DNA of 8,658 nt from Pseudomonadota bacterium (lineage in GTDB: Bacteria; Bdellovibrionota; Bdellovibrionia; Bdellovibrionales; JAEYZS01). The notes beneath the pieces were generated by a model. The model worked only from the letters and a program-made list of their open reading frames with translations. It was not told the origin of the DNA and made no database searches. The stretch lies in the NCBI GenBank assembly GCA_023427925.1, contig JAEYZS010000275.1:1-8658 (forward strand). The letters are read 5' to 3'. The first letter of the stretch is position 1. The number at the start of each line of letters is the position of its first letter. This document shows, in pieces, positions 1 to 5,189 of the stretch. Made by a program: the position numbers and the translations under genes.

Positions 1-380
1 ACTTTACTTCTCTCAGAGATATCCAGCGCGTAAGTCATAAAGTCGTAATGTTTAGTGGGAACGTAGACGGAGCCCATGAGAAGTTGGACTCGGGATCCGT
101 CTTTTCGAAAATATTCTTTTTCGTAAGGAGTGTTACTTCCCTTTGTTCTTAAGTTTTTAATTGCCACATCCGTGATATCCGCAAATTCTGGTGGAGTGAG
201 CTTTTTCCAGTTAAGTTTCCCGTCTTTTAGGTCTTGCGTTGTAAACTTTGTGAAGCCTAAAAAGGCATCATTGGCAACAATGACTGAGCCGTCGAATTTA
301 CAAAAAAATAGACCTATTATGCCTGATTCGAAAATCTGGCGGAATAGACTTGAATTTACTTCTTTGGATGAAAAAGGCAA
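1..380 (-). CDS. PAS-domain signalling protein, N-terminal part (runs off left edge)
   Basis: Reading the minus strand from a TTG at 380 gives 126 open codons to the window edge. The start is fixed by an in-frame TAA directly upstream (381-383) and a GAGGA ribosome binding site at 389-393, 8 nt before the TTG. Residues about 13-125 form one PAS domain with its PAC tail: an opening LFRQIFESGIIGLFF helix and strand, FDGSVIVANDAFLGF in the middle, then LNWKKLTPPEF, and a C-terminal YEKEYFRKDGSRV segment ending in YALDISERSK. This is the form common in histidine kinases and diguanylate cyclases, where PAS domains sense ligands or mediate dimerisation. There is no signal peptide or membrane segment, so a cytoplasmic protein is likely. 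The output domain lies outside the window, so the protein class cannot be decided. It is divergent from the acyl-CoA dehydrogenase operon. Confidence 0.85.
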   Translation of the reverse strand, partial: MPFSSKEVNSSLFRQIFESGIIGLFFCKFDGSVIVANDAFLGFTKFTTQDLKDGKLNWKKLTPPEFADITDVAIKNLRTKGSNTPYEKEYFRKDGSRVQLLMGSVYVPTKHYDFMTYALDISERSK

Positions 381-433
381 TTAGATCGTCCTCGTCGTAC
401 AGTAATACCGGTTAATTAGTGATGGATGGTCTG

Positions 434-523
434 GCTTAACCCACAATCCTAGAATATCTAAACTTTAATCTTAAATTCAATAATTGTTTTCTCCTAGCGG
501 GCCTTAAAGTAGGATTGTTAAGC
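434..523. repeat. Large imperfect inverted repeat in the divergent intergenic region
   Basis: The left arm GCTTAACCCACAATCCTA (434-451) is the reverse complement of the right arm TAGGATTGTTAAGC (510-523) apart from a 4-nt insertion (CCAC) in the left arm. Just inside, CTTTAA (463-468) pairs with TTAAAG (504-509), extending the stem after a 10-nt bulge. The remaining loop (469-503) is AT-rich. As RNA this would be a long bulged hairpin; as DNA it could be a small palindromic element with terminal repeats. No target-site duplication is visible and there is no T-tract for a terminator. It lies between two divergent genes, so a regulatory role or an unannotated small RNA is possible. Confidence 0.5.
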
Positions 524-587
524 AATCTACAAATTTGAGTTCAAAACTTTTGATGGTTTTACAGACGTTCGTGTTGAAGTGTTACCA

Positions 588-626
588 TCGGTACGCATTG
601 ACCGACTCTATCAGACGTGTTGATAT
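588..626 (+). promoter_or_regulatory. Candidate promoter with overlapping operator for the dehydrogenase operon
   Basis: A -35-like TTGACC (598-603) is followed after 17 nt by a weak -10-like TGATAT (621-626). An inverted repeat TCGGT (588-592) / ACCGA (601-605) with an 8-nt centre covers the -35 hexamer, which is where a repressor would bind. The predicted start of transcription (about 633) falls very close to the ribosome binding site AAGAGG (634-639), so the leader would be very short. The -10 matches consensus at only three positions. The operator is better supported by symmetry than the promoter is by sequence. Confidence 0.35.
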
Positions 627-645
627 TTAATTTAAGAGGTTTTTT

Positions 646-2319
646 ATGAAGTACTTTTTGGAAAGTGTGCCAGAAATTAGAAATCAATTTCTAGAAGACC
701 ATATTCTTCGTTCGTATTTAAAGCGAAAACTGCCCGCTGCTATTACGAGCCAAATCGAAGAGGATTTGTCTCGCTTAGGTGAGCGAGTCTGTGGCGAAAT
801 ATTAGATCTGGGACTTCAAGCAGAAAAAGAGGAGCCAGTTCATATACCGTTTGATAAAGCAGGCAATCGTATTGATCGAATCCAAGTTTCTCCGGCATGG
901 GAAAGACTCGCAAAGATTGCAGTTGAAGAAAGATTAATTTCAACAGCATACGATAGGAAAGAAGGTGTCTTTTCAAGAATTCACCAGATGGTAAGAATCT
1001 ATTTATTTGGCCCTTCTTCGGCCATTTACACTTGTCCTTTGGCAATGTCAGATGGAGCTGCGCGCGCTCTTGAATTGTATGGCGAAGGCAAGTTTGATCA
1101 TGCATTCAAAAAACTTACTTCTTCGGATCCTGCATCTTTTTGGACATCTGGACAATGGATGACCGAGCGAACTGGAGGTTCTGATGTAGGCCAATCGACA
1201 ACAACAGCAACCAAGAAAGGCGAATATTATGAGCTTCACGGTCAAAAGTGGTTCACCTCGGCGACCACTTCAGAAATGGCTATGACTCTAGCCCGACTGG
1301 AAAATGCCTCTGAAGGCGGACGAGGCCTAAGTTTGTTTTTTGTAGAAACTCGCAATAATGAAGGGCTGCTCAATGGTATCAAGATACGAAAATTAAAAGA
1401 TAAAATGGGTACTCGAGCATTACCGACTGCCGAATTAGACCTTGAGGGGACAAGAGCTTATCTTGTAGGCGGCGAGGGGAACGGTATCAAAAAAATATCG
1501 TCGCTATTCAATATCACGCGAATATGGAATGCTTGTACGGCAGCCAGTAATATGAGACGCAGCATTGCTCTAGCTAAAGACTTTGCATCGAAGCGATATG
1601 CGTTTGGAAAATATCTTAAAGATCAGCCTCTCCATGTCGAAACTTTAGCGAACCTTCAAATGGAACAAGAAGCTTCTTTTCTAATGGTGATGAGGATTGC
1701 TGAACTCTTAGGAAAAGAAGAAATGAAACAAGCAACAGACGATGAATGTCTAGTGTTAAGGATTCTAACTCCTCTTGCAAAATTATATACAGCAAAGCAA
1801 TCAATTGCAGTTACAAGCGAAGCTTTAGAATCCTTCGGTGGAGCGGGGTATATTGAAGAGACTGGCATCCCAAGACTATTAAGAGATTCTCAAGTCCTTT
1901 CAATATGGGAAGGAACAACAAATATTCTCAGCTTGGATACACTCAGAGCAATTCAACGAGATGGTGCTCTTTTACCATTCATTAACGATATGGACACTAT
2001 CTTAAATGCCGTAAAGCGAAGAGAGTTGACGTCGTTGGTTCAAAAAGTCAAAGCAGAAGTCAGCAGTATAAAAGCTTTAGCCAAAAAGTTAACATCTGTA
2101 TCCGAAGATCATCTACAATTGATGAGCCGAGAAATAGCATACCTCTTTGCACGTACCTATATGGCTACTCTTTTGATCGATCATGCGGATTGGGCAATTT
2201 CTAACGAAAAGGATCTCAGATCCTTGGTCGTTGCGCAGAGATGGTGTGACAATTACATTGGGATTTATAAAGAAATGGGTAGTGAGCGTTTCCAAGAATC
2301 AAACCTCATTCTATCATAG
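646..2319 (+). CDS. AidB/ACDH-11-like acyl-CoA dehydrogenase
   Basis: 557-residue flavoenzyme of the acyl-CoA dehydrogenase superfamily; its length matches the AidB/ACDH-11 branch (E. coli AidB is about 540) rather than the roughly 380-residue classical enzymes. An extended N-terminal helical region (about 1-160) precedes the middle beta domain with WMTERTGGSDVG (171-182) and HGQKWFTSA (K201, W202), which bind FAD and substrate. The C-terminal helical domain contains RYAFGK and the SIWEGTTNILSLD motif, where E422 is in the place of the catalytic base. An active dehydrogenase forming trans-2-enoyl-CoA is therefore plausible, probably on long or branched chains. AidB itself is linked to alkylation stress, so a repair-related role is the alternative. 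The start is ATG with AAGAGG 6 nt upstream. It is the first gene of an operon with the aldehyde dehydrogenase 9 nt downstream. Cytoplasmic; no signal peptide. Confidence 0.9.
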   Translation: MKYFLESVPEIRNQFLEDHILRSYLKRKLPAAITSQIEEDLSRLGERVCGEILDLGLQAEKEEPVHIPFDKAGNRIDRIQVSPAWERLAKIAVEERLISTAYDRKEGVFSRIHQMVRIYLFGPSSAIYTCPLAMSDGAARALELYGEGKFDHAFKKLTSSDPASFWTSGQWMTERTGGSDVGQSTTTATKKGEYYELHGQKWFTSATTSEMAMTLARLENASEGGRGLSLFFVETRNNEGLLNGIKIRKLKDKMGTRALPTAELDLEGTRAYLVGGEGNGIKKISSLFNITRIWNACTAASNMRRSIALAKDFASKRYAFGKYLKDQPLHVETLANLQMEQEASFLMVMRIAELLGKEEMKQATDDECLVLRILTPLAKLYTAKQSIAVTSEALESFGGAGYIEETGIPRLLRDSQVLSIWEGTTNILSLDTLRAIQRDGALLPFINDMDTILNAVKRRELTSLVQKVKAEVSSIKALAKKLTSVSEDHLQLMSREIAYLFARTYMATLLIDHADWAISNEKDLRSLVVAQRWCDNYIGIYKEMGSERFQESNLILS

Positions 2320-2328
2320 GAAAGCAAA

Positions 2329-3705
2329 ATGCAAGAAATTGGCAATTTGATTAGCGGACAAAAGAATCTATTTTTATCTGAAAAAACAAAACCCATTTCC
2401 TTTAGGCTTCAACAACTTCAAAAACTTAAAGATTTGGTTGTGGCTAATAGAGAAAAAATTTTTGTGGCTCTTTACGAAGATCTTAATAAGAGCCATTTAG
2501 AATCATTCATGACCGAATACAATATTGTGATCAGTGAAATTGACTATGCTTTAAAGAATCTTAAGAGGTGGTCTCGCCCGGAGAAAGTGAAAACACCCAT
2601 GATTATCAAGCCCGCTTCGGCGTACGTTGTCCCGGAACCTTTCGGTGTTTCGTTAATCATTTCTCCCTGGAATTATCCATTTCATTTAGCAATTCTTCCC
2701 GCTGTAGGCGCAATTTCCGCTGGTAATACGATTGTACTAAAGCCCTCGGAATATTCCACCCGGACTGAGCGCTTGTTAGTCGAGTTAATAAATGGGACCT
2801 TCGATAAAGAATATTTTCATGTTGTAACAGGGGGAGCTGAGATGGCTGAAGAACTCCTGAAACAAAAATTTGATTTTATTTTTTTTACGGGAAGTCCAAA
2901 TATCGGCAAAATTGTAATGCGTGCAGCAGCCGAAAATCTAACTCCAATTTGCCTCGAGCTTGGAGGTAAAAATCCTTGCATAGTTGACGAGTCCTCTGAT
3001 CTTGAGATTGCCGCTCGGCGAATCGTGTGGGGTAAGTTCCTCAATGCGGGCCAAACTTGTGTTGCACCAGACTATATATATGCTCACTCGTCTATTAAAT
3101 CTTCGCTCATTGTACTTCTAAAAAAATATATCCGTGAGTTTTACGGTGCAAACGAAATTCGTAGTAAAGACTATGGACGGTTGATTTCTACTAAACATTT
3201 TGATCGACTTCTAACTTTGATGGAAGGTTCTAAAATACTCTATGGCGGAGAAAGTAATCGCGATGAAAAGTTCATTGCGCCGACCCTACTTGATGTAGCG
3301 AGCTGGGATGAAAAAATCATGCAAGAAGAGATATTTGGTCCAATTCTTCCAATCTTGGAATACAAGGATTTGGATCAAATCCTCTCTGAACTAAAAACAA
3401 AAGATAAAGCACTAGCCACTTATATTTTTTCTGAAAATAAGACTTCTATACAAAAAGTAACATCTGAATTGAGCTTTGGCGGAGGATGTGTGAACGATTG
3501 TCTCTTGCAGTTTTCATCTAAAAGCTTACCAGCAGGAGGTGTCGGTCAAAGCGGATTTGGTCGATACCATGGTAAGTATACCTTTGAAACGTTCTCGCAC
3601 AGAAAGAGTATAGTCTATAAAAGTAACTTTTTGGATTTAATGATGCGATACCCGCCATACACAGAAAAAAAGATCAGTTTCATTAAGAAATTGTTGAAGT
3701 TTTAG
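2329..3705 (+). CDS. Class-3 (fatty) aldehyde dehydrogenase
   Basis: 458-residue NAD(P)+-dependent aldehyde dehydrogenase of the ALDH3 type, oxidising aldehydes, typically medium- or long-chain ones, to carboxylic acids. Visible landmarks: SPWNYPFHLAILPAVGAI with oxyanion N115; KPSE in the cofactor fold; FFTGSPNIGK (the G-S-x-x-x-G turn); ELGGKNP with general base E210; GQTCVAPDY with nucleophile C244; EEIFGPILP; and the ALDH3 ending PAGGVGQSGFGRYHGKYTFETFSHRKS followed by a RYPPYTEKK tail. All catalytic residues are present and the length is normal. There is no C-terminal membrane anchor as in the microsomal mammalian enzyme, so it should be cytosolic. AGGAAA overlaps the stop codon of the upstream acyl-CoA dehydrogenase, suggesting translational coupling. 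The pair probably channels lipid-derived aldehydes and acyl groups into degradation; the substrate is inferred. Confidence 0.93.
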   Translation: MQEIGNLISGQKNLFLSEKTKPISFRLQQLQKLKDLVVANREKIFVALYEDLNKSHLESFMTEYNIVISEIDYALKNLKRWSRPEKVKTPMIIKPASAYVVPEPFGVSLIISPWNYPFHLAILPAVGAISAGNTIVLKPSEYSTRTERLLVELINGTFDKEYFHVVTGGAEMAEELLKQKFDFIFFTGSPNIGKIVMRAAAENLTPICLELGGKNPCIVDESSDLEIAARRIVWGKFLNAGQTCVAPDYIYAHSSIKSSLIVLLKKYIREFYGANEIRSKDYGRLISTKHFDRLLTLMEGSKILYGGESNRDEKFIAPTLLDVASWDEKIMQEEIFGPILPILEYKDLDQILSELKTKDKALATYIFSENKTSIQKVTSELSFGGGCVNDCLLQFSSKSLPAGGVGQSGFGRYHGKYTFETFSHRKSIVYKSNFLDLMMRYPPYTEKKISFIKKLLKF

Positions 3706-4439
3706 TTGAATAGCTTGGCGCAAAGGACTGCTGAATGTTTATTGAGTTCTTCCCCTCTAGCTATAGCAGTGTAAAGGCTGCCTTCCATGACAACAGAGCT
3801 GACTTTTATATCTTTTGAGTAAGTTGGTAAGATCTTTGAGCCTTTGTTGCTGTTAAAAGTATCCGCAAGTCTATTGTAAAGTGTAATTGCTTTAAGTGCT
3901 CTTTCAGGACTAGCTTCCTTAAAATCCGTATAAAGCTGTTCAAGGGCATATTCTCTGGTAATCAGAGCATCGACATAGCGAAGTTCTTTGTAACCCAGAA
4001 GTTTGTTGATGAGACCTTCCTGTTGAGGCAAGTCCAGCCGAGGCAATAAGGCTCTGATCAAGGCGAGGTTAAATAGAAATTTACTATTCTCAACAGTGGA
4101 TATTTCGGTCTGTGTAGGCAGCCTGTCGATGTTTAGGCGGTACTGTGCGATAGCATCCAAGATAGAAAGTCTTGTATTCTGATAGGTCTCTACTTCTTGA
4201 GCTAAGGGAGCAGGCATTTTCGCTTTTGAGGCTGAGGACAGAGTAAGACCGAATTTGGCTAATTTCTCAGACAGAGTAAGTGCAGTTTGGAAATGTTTTT
4301 CAATAAGCTCGTTGAGTTCCTCAAGGTCACTCTCAAGATTGGAAACTTGATCGATAGAAGTGAGAGATTGGCTATAAGCTGGCGACGCTGTTAGCAGCGT
4401 TCCTAGACTTAGTAGAATGAAAAAAATTGCAGTTTTCAC
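3702..4439 (-). CDS. Exported protein of unknown function, alpha-helical
   Basis: No family recognised. From the GTG at 4439 the protein has 245 residues and starts with a clear Sec signal peptide: MKTAIFF, a hydrophobic core (LLSLGTLLTA), then a likely cleavage site around SPAYS|QS. The mature part is rich in Leu, Glu, Ala and Ser and looks entirely helical (heptad-like ESDLEELNELIEKHFQTAL and later LNIDRL, LIRALLPRLDL); it has a single Cys near the C-terminus. A periplasmic helical-bundle protein is a fair guess. Start choice: an upstream in-frame TTG (4448) would add three residues, but AGGA (4450-4453) is only 1 nt from it and 10 nt from the GTG, and the GTG gives the textbook signal peptide. 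The gene ends convergently with the aldehyde dehydrogenase with a 4-nt overlap. A sigma-54-like element lies about 50 nt upstream. Confidence 0.75.
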   Translation of the reverse strand: MKTAIFFILLSLGTLLTASPAYSQSLTSIDQVSNLESDLEELNELIEKHFQTALTLSEKLAKFGLTLSSASKAKMPAPLAQEVETYQNTRLSILDAIAQYRLNIDRLPTQTEISTVENSKFLFNLALIRALLPRLDLPQQEGLINKLLGYKELRYVDALITREYALEQLYTDFKEASPERALKAITLYNRLADTFNSNKGSKILPTYSKDIKVSSVVMEGSLYTAIARGEELNKHSAVLCAKLFN

Positions 4440-4487
4440 TATAGACAAATCCTAATTTGCTTGGAGAAAGAGTGTAGCTTTCCTATA

Positions 4488-4502
4488 GCAAACAGCATGC
4501 CT
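4488..4502 (-). promoter_or_regulatory. rpoN-dependent promoter (candidate): Sigma-54-like -24/-12 element upstream of the exported protein
   Basis: Reading the minus strand from 4502, AGGCAT, 5 nt, TTGC gives GG (4501-4500) and GC (4489-4488) exactly 10 nt apart, the spacing required by RpoN. The first base is A where T is preferred, so it is the weakest of three such elements in the window. Transcription would start near 4476, giving a leader of roughly 37 nt. The palindrome at 4577-4599 lies about 100-125 bp upstream, a usual distance for an enhancer-binding protein. Confidence 0.45.
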
Positions 4503-4508
4503 ATAATT

Positions 4509-4541
4509 GTCACTCAAAATGTAATATATTTCATTTGTGAC
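4509..4541. promoter_or_regulatory. Nested AT-rich palindrome, candidate operator
   Basis: Outer arms GTCAC (4509-4513) and GTGAC (4537-4541) enclose AAATG (4517-4521) and CATTT (4532-4536), which in turn enclose the self-complementary AATATATT (4523-4530). Only one T/T mismatch and a 3-nt bulge (TCA, 4514-4516) break the symmetry. It sits immediately upstream of the sigma-54-like element for the minus-strand exported protein, so a transcription factor site is the simplest reading. The spacing of the GTGAC arms does not fit a CRP site. Confidence 0.45.
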
Positions 4542-4576
4542 GGTAAAAATACGACAAGCTTGAACTCCTTACAATA

Positions 4577-4599
4577 CACCCTATTAGCATTATAGGGTG
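4577..4599. promoter_or_regulatory. Perfect 8-bp inverted repeat (enhancer site or hairpin)
   Basis: CACCCTAT (4577-4584) and ATAGGGTG (4592-4599) are perfect reverse complements around a 7-nt centre. On the minus strand it lies 20 nt after the stop of the 40-residue peptide gene and upstream of the exported-protein gene. As RNA it would be an 8-bp hairpin without a convincing U-tract (TATTGTAAG follows), so it is a poor intrinsic terminator. As DNA it is well placed as an activator site for the sigma-54-like element at 4488-4502. Confidence 0.45.
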
Positions 4600-4619
4600 A
4601 AGAGAATAGAGCACTTTCT

Positions 4620-4742
4620 TTACCTATTCACCACCATGAGAGCAGGAGTTCGATTCATTTCATTTGCAATATCTTGTTGGGCTCTTGGAACCAAAAAATT
4701 CAACAAAGCAAATACGATAAAAATAACCATTAAATATTTCAT
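4620..4742 (-). CDS. Small hydrophobic peptide, 40 residues, exported or membrane-anchored
   Basis: The minus-strand ATG (4742-4740) opens a 40-residue frame ending in TAA (4622-4620). It is preceded by GAGGA with 4 nt between it and the ATG (GAGG at 4748-4751), as good as any site in the window. The peptide begins MKYLMVIFIVFALLNFLV, one uninterrupted hydrophobic stretch, then VPRAQQDIANEMNRTPALMV with an NR end. It could be a single-pass inner-membrane peptide or a signal peptide (possible cut after PRA) releasing about 20 residues. No family is recognised. A sigma-54-like element lies about 60 nt upstream. The codon pattern, start context and hydrophobic N-terminus support a real gene, but so short a frame could arise by chance. 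Confidence 0.55.
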   Translation of the reverse strand: MKYLMVIFIVFALLNFLVPRAQQDIANEMNRTPALMVVNR

Positions 4743-4802
4743 ATTTTCCTCATCATTCCCGCATCTTTAAGTTTTTCTCGTCAGACGGGTATCTGCTCTA
4801 TA

Positions 4803-4818
4803 GGCAAGAGCAATGCCA
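4803..4818 (-). promoter_or_regulatory. rpoN-dependent promoter (candidate): Sigma-54-like -24/-12 element upstream of the 40-residue peptide
   Basis: The minus strand reads TGGCATTGCTCTTGCC from 4818: TGGCAT, 5 nt, TTGC, with GG (4817-4816) and GC (4805-4804) exactly 10 nt apart. The base before it is T, as preferred. The start of transcription would be near 4792, giving a leader of about 50 nt. An imperfect 17-bp palindrome (4868-4884: GG, ACAAT / ATTGT, CC) lies upstream and could bind an activator. A TATAGA directly downstream could serve as a sigma-70 -10, but no -35 at proper spacing is visible. Confidence 0.5.
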
Positions 4819-5152
4819 AACTTGTAGTGCAAATAAATGAACTTTGAAGCTCCATCAAGACCGGCGAGGGACAATCATTGTTCCTGCTTTTGTAGAATCT
4901 ATAAAACGACTCAAGGGAATCTCTCTCGGTCATTGATAGGCAATCGATGAAACTTTCTGAGTGCTAATTAAGTTGAAACGGAGGCTGTTAAAGCCAGTGA
5001 TCCAATAAGAGAGGCTTATACAGGGAATTTGTTTTTATTTGGATAGGCTGGACCAAAGAATAATTCTTCAAGCTGAAAGTCTAGTTGAAAAGAAATTCTA
5101 TGCCCATTTATTGGTCGCTCTGGCCTAATAGTCGAGTACCAAAATAGAACTA
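4819..5152. other. Intergenic stretch without a confident gene
   Basis: No reading frame here combines a start codon, ribosome binding site and recognisable product. Several short frames look protein-like but unsupported: a 50-residue minus-strand frame (4781-4933) with no ribosome binding site, and two plus-strand frames (4972-5046, and 5009-5128 reading LDRLDQRIILQAESLVEKK) without a proper start. They could be decayed remnants of a gene. The palindrome at 4868-4884 is the only clear structure. No convincing promoter for the downstream protease was found. Confidence 0.4.
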
Positions 5153-5166
5153 GACCTTAGAAGGTC
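5153..5166. promoter_or_regulatory. Short perfect palindrome before the protease gene
   Basis: GACCTT (5153-5158) and AAGGTC (5161-5166) are perfect reverse complements around AG. The site ends 23 nt before the protease ATG, in the position of an operator or of a small hairpin in the 5' leader. The protease ribosome binding site GGGGA (5176-5180) lies just downstream and would stay free if the hairpin formed. Confidence 0.4.
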
Positions 5167-5189
5167 AAACGAAGTGGGGAACAAAATAC

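Noticed and set aside
130..384. 84-codon plus-strand open frame
   Set aside because: It is antisense to the PAS domain, which has clear family motifs, a ribosome binding site and a bounded start on the minus strand.
743..1105. 120-codon minus-strand frame, with others at 1048-1245, 1616-1804, 1656-1868 and 2113-2295
   Set aside because: All lie inside the acyl-CoA dehydrogenase, have no family signature and overlap one another; they are shadows.
4440..4448. TTG at 4448 as start of the exported protein
   Set aside because: AGGA is only 1 nt away from it; the GTG at 4439 has a workable 10-nt spacing and gives a standard signal peptide. It cannot be excluded completely.
4577..4599. Intrinsic terminator of the small peptide gene
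   Set aside because: The hairpin is good but no U-tract follows on the minus strand and none on the plus strand.
4781..4933. 50-residue minus-strand frame as a real gene
   Set aside because: It has no Shine-Dalgarno and covers the sigma-54-like element of the 40-residue peptide; kept only as a low-interest remark.
4837..4950. 37-residue plus-strand frame starting MNFEAPSRP
   Set aside because: No ribosome binding site, Cys-rich and biased composition, no neighbour in support.
5111..5125. TTGGTCGCTCTGGCC as a sigma-54 promoter for the protease
   Set aside because: GG and GC are only 8 nt apart, not the required 10.
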